From positions 70,375,256-70,439,255 of the forward strand of contig NC_054539.1 of the NCBI RefSeq assembly GCF_017654505.1: 64,000 nt of DNA. The letters run 5' to 3'. This DNA comes from Polyodon spathula. Its lineage: Eukaryota; Chordata; Actinopteri; Acipenseriformes; Polyodontidae. Below are positions 32,076 through 44,904 of the stretch, in pieces. The position numbers and the translations under genes are program-made. The number at the start of each line of letters is the position of its first letter. Within the stretch, counting starts at the first letter, position 1. The notes under the pieces are model-generated. The model saw only the letters and a program-made list of their open reading frames with translations, made no database searches and was not told the DNA's origin.

Positions 32076-33433
32076 AAGGCTGTTCTTCAAAGTGTAAACT
32101 CACTCAAAAAAAAAAGCAAAACATAGCCATTTGACTTGGCAAAGCTCTAAAACAAAACAAAAAATGGAACTTCCTTGCTTTTTCTTTTCTTTTTCTTACA
32201 GTCCTTACTTTAGCTTTCAGAGCACAATCTTCCGAAGACAAACATCATCCCATCAACAAAACAAAAGGATAAATCAACTTACGTAAAACATGCAATCTAA
32301 AGATCTAGGTTTAAAGGGCCTGCAATGGTTCAGCTGTCTAAATTATGAAAGATAAGAGCTGAGCACAAAGAGTTCTTACTGTAGGTTAACCTTAGATTGG
32401 GTGCCATTAGAAAGTTATTTTCAATAGTGTAACCTTAGATCTGGCAGCTTGCCAAGAGTTCCTCATGTTAATGAACTGCCATCATTTAATATAGTTTGAC
32501 GGCTCACAGAAAATACAGGGTTTTTTTTTTCTTTTTTTTTTATTTGGTTTTCTCATTTTACAATTAGATGTTCTACTGATGTTTTCAATGTTGTCTCCCA
32601 GATAAAGAGTAAATGACTTGATTAGCTTTTCATCTCAGTCAGGATTTTACACATGTACTCATCATAAAGAATTTCAGTGTGAGTATTTAAAGGGTGTATT
32701 TAAAGTAGCGTCTGACATTAAACTCCACTCGTAAAATTTTTAGCTTCAAGGCACACTCAAAATAGAAGACAACACTGCTCCCTTTTCATGGTTTTAGGGT
32801 ACTACACATTGGTCATAGGTACTGGTAGTTGGAAATGCTACTGCCTACTCACAGTAATAAATGAGTGTGGAGCAGTAATGATAAAGTGAAAGTAATTAAC
32901 AATATCTTATTTCTGTGTTATAAATGTTACGTCATTTATTACAGCAATGGTAAAGTGATACTGAATAATACAATGTTTCTAGAACTACAGATGTAGTTAA
33001 TGTTACTGTAATTAATAAAAGTCAGATTGAATTTAGTCTACTTACCCTGTTGATTTGAGTTCTGCACTTGCATGTTATTAGTAAAAAATCATAGGTTTGT
33101 TATTTGTGAGCTTCTGTACAGCTGAGACAGTGAGATTCAAGTCTTTGAACCTATTTTTGTATTCAATTAAACAAGCTTATTCCACTTGCTGATATTCTGT
33201 AATATACCCACGTGCAAGAACGAAAGATAAACAGGATTGTATACTTCATTAACTATTATCTCACCTGCCATTATTCACCATGTTATGACAAGGTAAACAC
33301 ACCCAAGGCCTTAAATTAATGTTTGTTTGCTTGTTTTTTCATTCAACATCTACATAGCAGTTCCAGCAAGTCTAAAGCAATAATACCCTCAATTACAAAG
33401 CATCTCATAATTGCATAAGAGCAAATTACTTAA
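32076..33433. other. Unassigned stretch
   Basis: No recognised gene. T-runs near 32520-32540 and AT-rich sequence only. Confidence 0.4.
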
Positions 33434-33471
33434 TTGGTGGAATAACAGACCATTGGTGGAATAACAGACCA
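33434..33471. repeat. 19-bp tandem duplication
   Basis: Two identical adjacent copies of TTGGTGGAATAACAGACCA. Confidence 0.95.
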
Positions 33472-35611
33472 TTCTTCACAATGCAGTGTGCAATTATCAT
33501 TATAATAAAGGTGAGCAGATGTGGACCATGAGAAAATGGGTTTGAGATCCGGAGACCGATCTACCATTAAAGGTGTGATATCAATTATGTTTGAGGAGCA
33601 CAATGTGAGGTAAATGGTCACATTGTCAATTGGGAAAAGTGTAACATCACTGGTAAACTTGATCCATCACGATGCTCAGACTTGCACAGGCATCGACACA
33701 CACCTCTTCGGAAATAAGTGGTCAAGAAAAGAAAGTATAAAAAACAAAGATTCAAAAGCATATTCTTAAAAAGATCACTTTGAAACTTTTCTGTTTGGTG
33801 GTCTGTGATAGGGAAGAGGTGCAGGTTATCCACTGACAAATCGGGAGAGAATGGGACATTCTTTTTTTGCAGCAGCAGCAGCGCCAGACAAAAAAGAAAG
33901 CTACAAGCCATTGCCGGCAATGGTAAGGATCGGGAAGCAACACACAGAAGTGTAAAAATAGAAACACTAAAATGCTAAATAAAACACTGGAAAACGCAGC
34001 AAAAAATAAGTTTGCCGTGACACTGTTCTGTTCCTTCTAGAACAGGCAGTCCCACTGGCACACCGCTACCTATACTTTAGAACGGGATTCAAAATCTTGA
34101 AACTATGAGCTGTCCATACAAGTAAATATGAAGTCAGAATTATTGTAAACATAACGCTACTAGAAATGAATGACATTGTGGAACTTTAAATTGTTAAACC
34201 TTGTATGGTAAATAAAAAAGGAAAGTTTTTGAAATTATATTCTTTATTTTTCAAAGTGCTTCACTCTGCTCCCTAGCTACAATCATTGATCTATTCTGCT
34301 TCTGAAATGTAGCTTCCTGGACTATAAAAGGTGGTGGCAGCTATCCTGTTTCAATCTAGTCAGAAGACTGCTTTCCTGTGGTACATTTTATTCAGTTAAA
34401 AATGCATTTTAATAAAACAACATGGAGTTATATTTTTTTTTTCTTAATCAAAACGGATTAAGAATTATACATGCAGTGAAAATCTAAACTGTAGAGTTCT
34501 GATTCATGAACACTCGTGTTTTAGAATCAGATATCTTTTTGTTCCTCCTGCAATTTATACTGGAACAGGGTCAAAGGGGGAAATGAAACAGACTCTCTTT
34601 AGAGGGTGAGGGAGAGGTTCAACAGTCTAGGCACACCACACTCCCTCAGGCAGTAGGGTTAGTCAGGGCCTCTTTCGACAAAGGTGCAGTTTGTTTCCTT
34701 TTTTCTAAAAAGACACAACTGAATAGCTTATTGGGTGTTCATTTGACCCAAGTTTTGATACTTTAAAAGGGTTGCAGGTTTTCCTAAACTGGTTTGACCA
34801 CTTCTTTGGAGATCTGTACCTCACAGTATATTAGCTAAGAATGGACAAAACAGTCTCCATGTTATCTAGCAGGTACTGTATGTATTTAAGTATGTTGAAT
34901 ATTTTATATTAGGGTCTATGCATTTGTTATAGTAAGTAATAAGTATATGGGTCCCTAAGTGTTTATTGTACAATTCTCATGCTTGACCTAATTGAATAGG
35001 TATGTTACTGTTGTACGTTTGAATAAACGACCAACCAAATTCAATCATAATTTGTGTTCCAAAAATACCCAAATCAAAGAGTATAACTTGCCTGCTAAAG
35101 AAAAGCCAGCTGGAGTTATTTTTCCTTTACAGCCACTGACAACGAGCCATGTATTATGTCACCCACGGTGTTTGCCTTTTTGCTTGTATTTAGTAGAAAA
35201 ATCACAAGCATTAAGTATGGATCAGTTTTACACAGGTATCCTCTATACAATTTAAAACCCCTTTCTTTTTATCAAGAGAAAACACTTAAACACATTTCAC
35301 AATTAACATGACGTTTTAATTAGGAAACTGCTCTGTTGTACATTTTGTCATTCCATGCTTATTGCAGATGTTGGTTGATGACAGTAGTTTATATTGAAGT
35401 GAAGATAGAGCACTACTGTGTTGAAGTTAAAATGCAAATTGTAATTATTTATATAGTAGCCCTTGATTAAACAAGGAGTTAGCACACTGTAGTCTTTGGT
35501 GTGGTAATAAGGACTCTTTAGGGAGCTATGTCATTTTCAGTACTATCACAATCATCACAATCCTTATAACAGGAGCAACACTCTTCCTTGCTGCTCCACA
35601 CCTGAAGTAAA
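33472..35611. other. Unassigned stretch
   Basis: Overlapping short frames on the minus strand around 33618-33967 have no recognisable domain. No repeat or RNA is seen. Confidence 0.35.
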
Positions 35612-36329
35612 AGTTCACGGGGCGGAGCTATGGCCCCTGATAGTGTTTATTGACAGAGTTAGTAAACATATACACATGGAGAGAGAGGTTCATCCTCTTC
35701 AAGGCCCAACATTTACTTGATCGATAGACACGATAAACAGGAGGGGGGTCACCGTCTTTGAGGTGACCCGACATACGAGAGGGGCACCGTCTCTGAGGTT
35801 ACCCGACATACGAAGAGGCTCGCGAACCGGAAAGAAAACATTAGTATTTAGTATTTAGTATTTGTTAAAACATATAATGCGTGGTGTTCCGCCTCTTCAA
35901 AGCCCAACATAATAGAAGGGGGGTTCCGTCGCTGAGGAAACCCGACAAACAGGAGAGTGGCCATCGCTTGAGGACCCTCACATAGAGGCATCAGACCAGA
36001 AAGAAGAATCCCAAAAGAAAGAATCCCAAAAGAAACATACAGCAGATGGAATGGTTTGGTTATGGGTCCCCTCTGACTCATGGAGAACCCTCCTCTATGA
36101 GGTAAATGAAGCAGAGCTTAACAAAGGGTTGGAGAAAGTGGAATCTCTAACCCCCCAGAGGAGATCGATGCAAAGGCGGGTGAGATGCTAGAGAAGGAGG
36201 AGGGAGGAGGAAGAAACGAAAAAACACGAGACAGCTAGGTAGAGGTGACTAATGTTTAAATAAGGTAGATTTAATTGATGACAGGAGATGATAGCTTGTT
36301 GGTGCCTAGCTCCGCCCCCTGAACCTCAC
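35612..36329. mobile_element. Inverted-repeat element with GGGGCGGAGCTA termini
   Basis: The ~715-bp block is bounded by inverted copies of a 12-bp GGGGCGGAGCTA core, extended as AGTTCACGGGGCGGAGCTA at the left and GGTTCAGGGGGCGGAGCTA at the right. Inside, CCGTCNNTGAGGNNACCCGACA recurs three times (near 35752, 35787 and 35926), and CTCTTCAARGCCCAACAT occurs twice (near 35696 and 35892). It is clearly GC-richer than its flanks. No recognisable protein, and no TSD could be confirmed, so the superfamily is open. Confidence 0.55.
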
Positions 36330-38107
36330 ATATAGGTTAACATTATTGTACAATTGATATTTCATTGATAGATTATAAACATCAGACAAGAAAAAACGGC
36401 TAGTGCTAAAACAAGTGAGAACTGATTGTACATTGTATACAACCTGAAACACCTTGTTTGATTTTGGGTAATAAGGCTGATCACCAAATGAGATTACTTT
36501 TCTTTTCAGTGCTTGTTCTAGAATTTAAAAAGCTGTTATAATTGGGATGCGAAAAATATAGAAAAAGTTGCCATCTGTCAAATACTAAATATGTTTCAAA
36601 CTACTTGTTAAGTATTGAGTCAATTATTTATGAAGCAGATGCATGGGGAGGATTAAGGGACTGTAAAGGGAATACCATTTGGTATATAGACAGTATGAAC
36701 GTTGTGGTTATACATTGCAGACAAGCCCAAAGGGGCTAGATAAGAAGCAATGAAATGGTAATTAGATAGCTGTAGAAACAGAGTTTAGATCTAAAGGTGT
36801 ACATCACGCTGGGCTCGTCATGCAGAATCATCAGAGGGATTCATCAAGTAGAATTGCAAAGCACAGAATGGTGTAAACATACTGTTGATCGATGCAACTA
36901 GAAATGTGGATTCCTGTTGCTATTATTTTCTTTGAATATATTTTGTAAAGCAAGCTTGTTTGTGAGTGGACATATATGTACAAGTAGTGAGTGGATTCTA
37001 TGTACAGAATCAAACTTTGTTTCAATTCCTGGAGAGTGATTATTGTTTTAGTGAAGAGAAGTATAGGTCAGAGAGTTGGAGATCTGATTAAGATGATACT
37101 GGAGAAATACCACATTGTCCAAAATTCCCTGTCCAGATGAAGACGTCAGTGGGAAAGTGTAAATAGGGGATTTTATGGCCCAGGGCTGGCTTAAAAAAAT
37201 AACTTATTGTCGCTTTTTTGTAGCAGTGTACTTGAATCATGATTAGGCAGCCTGGCTTTAGCATTGATTGTATGGGGCGGAAAAAAACCAAACTGAATAT
37301 GTCTCTCCCCCGTTGAGAATCTAAATTCAATCTGTACTTGAACAGTACTGTATACATACACAGCACTCTACATAGACAGTGCACCATACCTCAAAAGGAT
37401 TTATTTTGATTGCTGGTTCATGTTGTATCACAGACTCCCTTTGATGTCAGTTTCAAACCAATGTATATAGGTTCACAGCAGCCACCATTGATTTACTAAA
37501 TTTACAGGTAGCTCTTCAACCTAGTTCTGCAAGTCTTGCACATTGATCTGATTCTTTAACACATTGAGTATTGACAGGTGCTTCGACATGCACTTTTATG
37601 TCCTTCTCTTTGAAGCTGCATATTCCTTCTACATGCTGTGAGTTTCAAGGGTTGGGAATAAATAGCATTTTCCAGTTCCTGACTAGCATAGCACATACCA
37701 TTTAAGGCCCCAGCATGATGGAAGTTATGCTTACAAAGCATACTGTAGTCAGTCGTTCACTTCAGATTTTTTTTTGTTACACATTATGAGTAAGGGGAAT
37801 GGTGATGGTGATGAAATCTTGTTTGTTTCCCATTTAGTCCCTCAAATTACAGCTCACAAAATCTGAACGACATATATCGTTGTATTGAAGGGCATTGATG
37901 CATTCCAGGATGATTCCACAGTACTATAAAATGTTCTAAAAAATGCAGCAGTAATTTATATTGTAGGATATTGGTTGATCAAATCAACCCCTTAGTAAAA
38001 CAAAATCTCAGAAATGATAGTAATGTTTCTTTTCTTTTTATTCAGCCTAGGCTTCAATGGGTTCAGATCACAGTAGTTAAAATCTCTATATTTAGGAAAC
38101 AGAATGC

Positions 38108-38112
<5 letters not shown>
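36330..38112. other. Unassigned stretch
   Basis: No recognised gene, RNA or repeat in about 1.8 kb. Confidence 0.4.

Positions 38113-38178
<66 letters not shown>
38113..38178. repeat. (GT)n microsatellite
   Basis: About 33 uninterrupted GT units. Confidence 0.96.
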
Positions 38179-38179
<1 letters not shown>

Positions 38180-39090
38180 CAGGTGTAAGACAGCTTTTAC
38201 CCGAACTGAACAGTCAACCTTAGCCTCATTCCAGCCCGGTAGTCAGCGGACAGGCAGAAATTTATACACTAAAAGGTAAAGTGGTTGCTAGCAAATTAGC
38301 ATCTATTGTTTCTGTGGATTACAGACTTTTCCCCTAGGTTGCAATACCTAAGTTACTTGCATACATTTTCAGGAATGACAATGCTCTCTAACGAACATGT
38401 GCACTGAGGGAAAAAAAATAATGACTGAAAAGACTCAAGGAAGGGCTGTAAATTTGACTGCCCTAAATGTTCTCTAGAAAAGCATTTTGTGCATGGAAGC
38501 ACTTTTAACAGCAGGTAGCCCTTACATGCTGAACACTCACATCAGAAATTAATTGTAATTCAAACCAGTTATGATTTACTAAGTGCAAGAACCATTTGCC
38601 AAGTGCTAGAATTATATTGTGTTGTACTCCCCCTGCTGTGTAAAGTAGAAACAACTGTAGGGCTATGGGGAGACACACCGCTTTGTGTGAAAGGATGCAT
38701 TTAAGATAAACACATGTAGTTCAATCACATTTTGGAGCAGTGTGTTACTAATGTACAGGTTTATTAATATAGTAACTCCATCTGTAAAATTTTAGTTTGG
38801 GGCTAAATTTTACTTTATAGTATATCTGTTACCATTCAAAAACATTCTAAATGTATAAGAAAAAAAAAAAAACAGTACAGGTCTGAATAAATTACATATA
38901 CTACAGCATAAGGTTCAGGAATTGTATAAATAAATAAATAAATGAATAAATAAATAATTTGTGCTTTGCTGCAGCAGAAGGTGTCCGAAGGATAACGTCT
39001 ATACAAGCAAGGGTGCAAGAATCAAAATAACATTATTTTTGTAAATGCCATCTGCACAAGGCATTCTTTTCCATCTTCATTTGACCTATT
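38179..39090. other. Unassigned stretch
   Basis: A short (AAAT)n run near 38927-38956; otherwise nothing recognised. Confidence 0.4.
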
Positions 39091-39094
39091 TTAA

Positions 39095-39590
39095 CCCTTG
39101 CGGTCCATTTATTCAGCACCTGTCAGGCATGTCAGGTCCAATTTAGTTTCACACGCGCTGTTTACAAGTATGTATTTTCACAGTAAAACAGGTTTAAAAG
39201 GCAGTGCATATCAAAAGGACACTCAGTATTGCATCTCCAGCCAAGCCCCACGCCTTGTTCGTTGTATTTTTGACATACCTCTTCATAGTCGTGCATACTG
39301 ATAAATCCTCTGCTGATCACTCGTTTTATCACCAAACTCCTCAATAATGTGATCCAAGTCATTATTTTATTACTATAACAGCTCAAAAGCTCTGCAATGT
39401 CTGTGATATTCTTTGACCACTGGATGCGGAAGCAGCTATCTTCTTTGTTTGTGTCTGTTATCTCTGTGGCGCAGGTCCTCTGTGTATTGCTCAGATCCGC
39501 CCCCTTTTTTTTCGACTTCTCTCAACTCCTATTGGTCTCACTCGGTCATTGAGAGGTTTTCTCTGCTTTTTCTGGCGAATGTCTAATTTG
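39095..39590 (-). mobile_element. piggyBac-type MITE, copy B (truncated)
   Basis: Reverse-orientation relative of 199-777. The TTAA at 39091-39094 is followed by CCCTTGCGGTCC, missing one T of the family end. Homology runs through the shared core (TATTTTATTACTATAACA, CTTTGACCACTGGATG, CTGTGATATT) to about 39580. There it diverges and runs into a long (AT)n array. The other TTAA end is absent, so the copy is broken at the microsatellite. Confidence 0.85.
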
Positions 39591-39655
<65 letters not shown>

Positions 39656-39660
39656 TATAT
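39591..39660. repeat. (AT)n microsatellite
   Basis: A TA array of about 34 units at the broken edge of MITE copy B. Confidence 0.95.
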
Positions 39661-40101
39661 AGGCAGTTTAATCCTATCAGATTCTATCATGGGGCCCCCA
39701 CTTCACCCCCAAATAAATATGTTTCTATCAAAAAGCTTTTCATAATCATACAGTAGCCCCTCACTAAACCGGATATGTTTGTCGACATTAGGAGACGTTG
39801 GGTTTAAAAAAGTTTACAATACAATCGAACACACATAATTTATAGTGCTCAATGCATTTTAAATGTATAATCGTTGCACTGAAATAATACCAATGTGTTT
39901 TGGGTAGGCTACACGTTACATTATCTAAAAATATAAATCTGTACAGTACGCTTCTACAGTACAGTAGTAAAATCTCCTAGGGCACTTTTACTTTAGCCTG
40001 TAGGCTACCAGTGTGGGAACACAAAATAAATCATGCTGCTGCACTGCACACATTGGTGTACAATGTGATTGTTTTAAATTGAAATTAAATGACTTTAACA
40101 G

Positions 40102-40107
<6 letters not shown>
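39661..40107. other. Unassigned stretch
   Basis: Nothing recognised. Confidence 0.35.

Positions 40108-40183
<76 letters not shown>
40108..40183. repeat. (ATT)n microsatellite
   Basis: About 25 ATT units. The poly-Asn and poly-Leu open frames over it are artefacts. Confidence 0.96.
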
Positions 40184-40186
<3 letters not shown>

Positions 40187-41553
40187 TGGCAGAATAGACA
40201 GTTAACACAAAATAGATCAGAGTGCTGCATTGACTAGTTGCCATACAGTCAATTCTCGTTAATATGAATTTCAAGGGACCAGCAACAAAGTTTGCATTAT
40301 ACCATTAATTTCTATTAGCAGTAGTAACCTACAAGCCAAATATATACTGGCAGTTTGTATTTAAGTTAATCAGGGGCGCAGTGCTAAATTGTGCACAATT
40401 ACAAACCACCTGCACATTAACAGAATAGATGTTTTCTATTCCTATACAGATGTTCAGATGATCCCTTTAGTAAACCTACCTCTAAAGGGTTAAAATACCT
40501 GATTTCATTTTACATGCAGCTTTAACTCATTTAGCTCTGCAATCTACATCTGTGACTTCTAATTGGTGTGACATTACCTTTTTTTGCTTAATCCAAATCC
40601 TGGCCAGTTCCCATTAAAAAAAAAAAAAAAAAAAAACTTTAATATTCACTGATTGTAGTTATTAGAATTTGTTATTGCATTTTAGTTTGTATATCCACAT
40701 AATGGTTCATACTATACCTTTAGAATGTATTTTACACAATCAGCATGCACTTCTTATACAGTACATATATACATGTGTTTTAATAGGGTCTGCTAAAACT
40801 GGTCTTTTATTCCTACTCCAGTAACTGGCAATATTCGTGCATATTAGAAAACTAAATGACATGTCAAATAATATTTTTAAATACTCAGACTCTTTGCTTG
40901 TCAGCTTATATTTTGGCAGGAACAGTAAGAGTGATTTATAGGTTAAACACACGAGGCAGGAGAGTGCCATATCTCATTCTGCAGCTGTCATTCATTAAAG
41001 GCAGCCTCAAGCTGTTACTATAGTTGCATGTGCTATTATTTCAGTTTATTTAACTCTGATAAGCTGAAAAAATATTGAGAATAGTGTAAGTGTAACTATT
41101 CACCTGTAAAAGTAAATAAAGTCATTAGTTAGTTTTGATTCTAATAGGATATTGGTTATACTTTTTGACTGTATTTGCATTCCCTCTCTCAGGTTAATCC
41201 TGTGATATATTTAACACATTGCCTTTATCTGAGCATAACAACCAAAACCAAACAAAAACTTTGCAGGTGGCCCCTGAAATACCCTTTGAAAAACTTAAAT
41301 AAACATAGCTTTGTAAATTCAATACACAGAAGTTCTTCTGGCATTCTGCCTAAAGAGTCATTGACTTCTGATTAGTTTAATAATTCATCCTGCAGTAAGT
41401 TGCATTGTTGGAGGTGTTTCTTTGATATAGAGAGGTTTCCTCACAAGTGGAGGTTTTCCCTTTCAGTTGGGCTAGTGTCTGAAATTGATTTTTTCTATCA
41501 GAAGAGGCTGAAAAGCATGTGATCACATATTTCCTTTTTGGGAATATATTGCC
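40184..41553. other. Unassigned stretch
   Basis: An A-run at about 40617-40637; otherwise no gene or complete repeat recognised. Confidence 0.4.
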
Positions 41554-41557
41554 TTAA

Positions 41558-42128
41558 CCCTTTGCTATCCTATGTTGGACCAGGACCGACATTACAATTT
41601 TCCCTTTCCAGTCCGATTTCGGACCCTGTCCGACATCATCTAAAAGACATCAAGCACAGGTCTCTAGTCGATTTTTCTGAATGAAGCCGAAAAAAAGGGG
41701 GGCATATCTGAGCAATACACAGAGCCCTTGTACCACAGAGATAACACGGACACAAACAAAGGAGATAGCTGCTTCCGCATCCAGTGCTCAAAGAATATCA
41801 CAGACATTGCAGAGCTTTTTGAGATGTTATAGTAATAAAATAATGACTTGGATCGCATTATTGAGGAGTTTGTTGATAAAACGAGTGATCAGGAGAGGAT
41901 TTCTCAGTATGCATGGCTATAAAGAGATATATGAAAAATACAGCGAATAAGTGGTGGGGTTTGGCTGGAGATGCAGTACTGATGTCATTTTGCTATGCAG
42001 GGCCTTTTAATCTTGTTTTCCTCTGAAAAAATATATATTTTAAACAGCTAATGTAAAATAAACAGCACGTGTGAAAATAAATTGGACCTGACGTGCCTGA
42101 CAAGCTTGAATAAATGAACCGCTAAGGT
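41558..42128 (+). mobile_element. piggyBac-type MITE, copy C
   Basis: A 571-bp relative of 199-777 between TTAA at 41554-41557 and 42129-42132. The left end reads CCCTTTGCTATCC and the right end ACCGCTAAGGT, so both TIRs have drifted. The ~130 bp at the left differs entirely from copy A (it contains GACCAGGACCGACATTAC and CCAGTCCGATTTCGGACC). From CTGAGCAATACACAGAGCCC onward the copies align to the right end. The element is therefore a subfamily with a different 5' part. Confidence 0.85.
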
Positions 42129-42167
42129 TTAACCACCATGTCTTGCGTGCATCATGCTCCCTGAGCA

Positions 42168-43637
42168 TCTGTGACCCCATTCACACTTGCAGTTTAAGGC
42201 GACCCACGGCTGCCTCTGGCCACCTTTTCTCATATGTGAACGCTCCAAAAAAGAAAATGAAGCCCAGGGCCGGCCTAGATTTAGGCCACCATTTTTATGT
42301 GGCCCAGGGCCTGCAATCCAGGACCAAGGCCAGCCTTTACATATATATGAATGCAAAGCGGACTTAGGGCCACCTTTTTGTATCACATGACCAATTTGGT
42401 TACGTAGCTCAGTAAGTAGATACTCCCACGTGCACGAAAGGAGAATGCTCTGCTAGCCAAGAAGGCAGTGGCTCAATATTGAATGGCAATTATTTCTACA
42501 TTATACAACTTTAATTATAAAAATATTAAATATTAAACAAATCTAGTGGGTTAACATTCAGGTTGTTTCTTCCACATAATATATGAGCTGCAGTGCATTC
42601 ATAATTAAGCTTCATTTGTCACAATTACCTTTTCTTCCCGTTTAGTAACTAAGCGATAAACATAAAAACTGCAGGATTGTGGATGTCAATAATGATGCTG
42701 GTGACTTGGCATAATCAGCCACCATCGTTTTTTTTTTTTTGCATGCAACAATATACATAGCTACATAACTGTGATTCTTTACATTAAAATGCTGATCATT
42801 TATTTTAGTTGCTTTCTTTTACACACACACAAAATATTGTTCTCATCCACAAATATCAAGATCGTTGATGCATCATGTGAGGGATTATTCTTGTTATTTT
42901 TATTCAACTGGCGATAGGCCAGTGGTTTATTATGTATCATGCATGTTGTTGAGCAAATTGTATTTGATAAATGACAATGTATTGCTGTATTTAGATTTGG
43001 GCACTTCCCTTAATGAAGTTGCCATAGCTATACATGTGGTACAAGAGTTTTGTTATAGCCATTGTTCGGTAATCTTCCAAGAGAAGGGGTAATGCTGATG
43101 TTCAGTCTTTACTGGTAATGGTTAGGGACTGGAGAATAATAATGACAATGAGAATAATAACGAGTAAACAACAGAATAGCTTAACGGTCGTGTTTGTAAA
43201 CAAAGACGGTATTCATGCAGGTTAAACAAATACGCATAAATGAGAAGAAACATGTGTAATGTAAAACATGAATGTTTATTGTAAATGGAATGAATGTTAA
43301 ATAACAGAGTTTATTGTTGTATAAAATGATTTCAGGTGTAACCGGTTACTTAATAATTCATCCTGTTAGGAGTAGGCATGGTTGGGGATTATTTAATACT
43401 GTGTCTTTCCTTAGGAGGGAGCAGTAGTATTAGGTGGTCAGTCGTGAGCTTCTCTTGTGAATGTCAGTCATTGTATATACAACCTGTTAGTTATTTGCAA
43501 TCTGAGTGAAGTATCTGAGCGCAGGCTATCCTTCCATAAAAAAAGCAAACAATTTGCCACATTTTAGGCCTGCTTTTCAGTCACATATGTGAACGCGTAA
43601 AGATGCCTTAAACCACAAGTGCGAACGGGGTTGCAGA
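42168..43637. mobile_element. 1.47-kb non-autonomous DNA transposon, TIR about 33 bp
   Basis: The left end TCTGTGACCCCATTCACACT and the right end, read inverted, TCTGCAACCCCGTTCGCACT match at about 80-85%. The match continues through TTG..GTTTAAGGC. A further CATATGTGAACGC motif lies subterminally at both sides. There is no transposase frame. The left subterminal region holds several GGCC-containing short palindromes (CAGGGCCGGCCTAGATTTAG). No unambiguous TSD was found, so the superfamily is not assigned. It begins 36 bp after MITE copy C. Confidence 0.68.
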
Positions 43638-44849
43638 CCTAAATATGCACTGAATGTACAAATAACTATTTATAAGGTCTATGGCTTGTCACATAGAATG
43701 GGAGCTCCCTAAATGAATCTCTTTGATTATGGTCTAATTTTCTGGCCACTGATAATGAAACTGGACTCCATCAACACACATGGGTAAACATGAGTTCCTT
43801 CACATTTTATTAAACTCACAGAGAAAGAGAGGACAGAATGCCCCAAAAAATGAAATCTCTAAAGTATAAAGACCCAGCATCTGTATGCGTACCAGTGCTC
43901 TGTTATCAGCCATGTGCATGCATTCACAGTCGAGAGCAAATGATAATTAAGACCCTGAGCTAAACAAAATCTCCAGCACTGTCTTGCTCTAGGTGCCACC
44001 TCTCACTTTTACCAGCATAGCCGTAGATAAGCCAAAGATTCAAATGATGGAATCAGTGTGGGAAACTACTGTAGACAAACTGATTAAGACAAAAGGGTAT
44101 CTATTCAAAACAACAGTGACACTGCAAGGATCACTGGGTCAAAGAGATAAAGCTGGCATCCAAAAAATCCTGGAGTAAGCAGTCAGCCAAGGTATGATGC
44201 AACTGGGCTAAGCAAGGAAACCTTTTTGTGTGTTTTTTTGCAATGCTACTGGGAACAATCAGCTACTAGGAACCAGACAAGCATTGATGGACCAAATGGT
44301 GTCCTCTCATGCATAGCCCATTTTATAATATACCAGTCAGTTACTTGCAAAACACAATGAGCTCTATTATATTGATTTAAACAGTTAAAGATCTAAATAT
44401 ACATAGACTGTTAAACAATAAAATAACAAGGTAGTAAATTGTCATAAAATAACGTATAACTATAAAATAGTACAATATTTAAATGTTTGCTGGTAGAAAA
44501 TATCTAAAAACACCTAATTTAATTTGCCTTGTGTTTAGCTGGATTTAATCTCTTTTTATTAAAATTTTGTGTCATGCCAGTCAAGTTGTATGGACAAAAA
44601 CAACAGTGACTGTATTATGCATGTCTAAAATGCATTGCAAATCTAAGGTATTTCCAAAGCTATTCCAAATATTGCTATGCATTTGTGCTTAACTTTCTGG
44701 ACAAGTCTAAACGTCATTACATTACGTACAAGATGTTTTACTATCTGCGATATATTAGGCAAAATAAGTGGTTAAAAATCTTGTTCTTTTCAATGTATTA
44801 GAAGCACAAGAGTAAATGATTGAATTAAAATGTTGTTCTTTTGTAACTT
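43638..44849. other. Unassigned stretch
   Basis: A 61-codon plus frame (43993-44178) sits between an acceptor-like TTGCTCTAG and a donor-like GGA/GTAAGC, but it has no recognisable domain. Nothing else is seen. Confidence 0.3.
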
Positions 44850-44850
44850 A

Positions 44851-44893
<43 letters not shown>

Positions 44894-44904
44894 ATATATA
44901 TATA
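44850..44904. repeat. (ATCT)n(AT)n microsatellite
   Basis: About ten ATCT tetramers followed by a short AT run. Confidence 0.95.

Noticed and set aside
33618..33967. Overlapping hydrophobic, Cys/Leu-rich minus frames
   Set aside because: Two overlapping frames with no recognisable signal peptide architecture, domain or splice context; composition alone explains them.
40013..40237. Poly-Leu and poly-Asn open frames (also at 52286-52719)
   Set aside because: They are produced entirely by (ATT)n microsatellites read on both strands.
42405..42485. tRNA-like sequence (TAGCTCAGTAAGTAG near an A-box consensus)
   Set aside because: There is no matching B box and no cloverleaf could be drawn; it lies inside a DNA transposon. 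At most it is a degenerate tRNA-derived segment.
43993..44178. Open plus-strand frame flanked by acceptor-like and donor-like sites, possibly a host exon
   Set aside because: The peptide matches no family I know, and its stop codon overlaps the donor. No companion exon was found nearby. Chance is sufficient explanation without RNA evidence.
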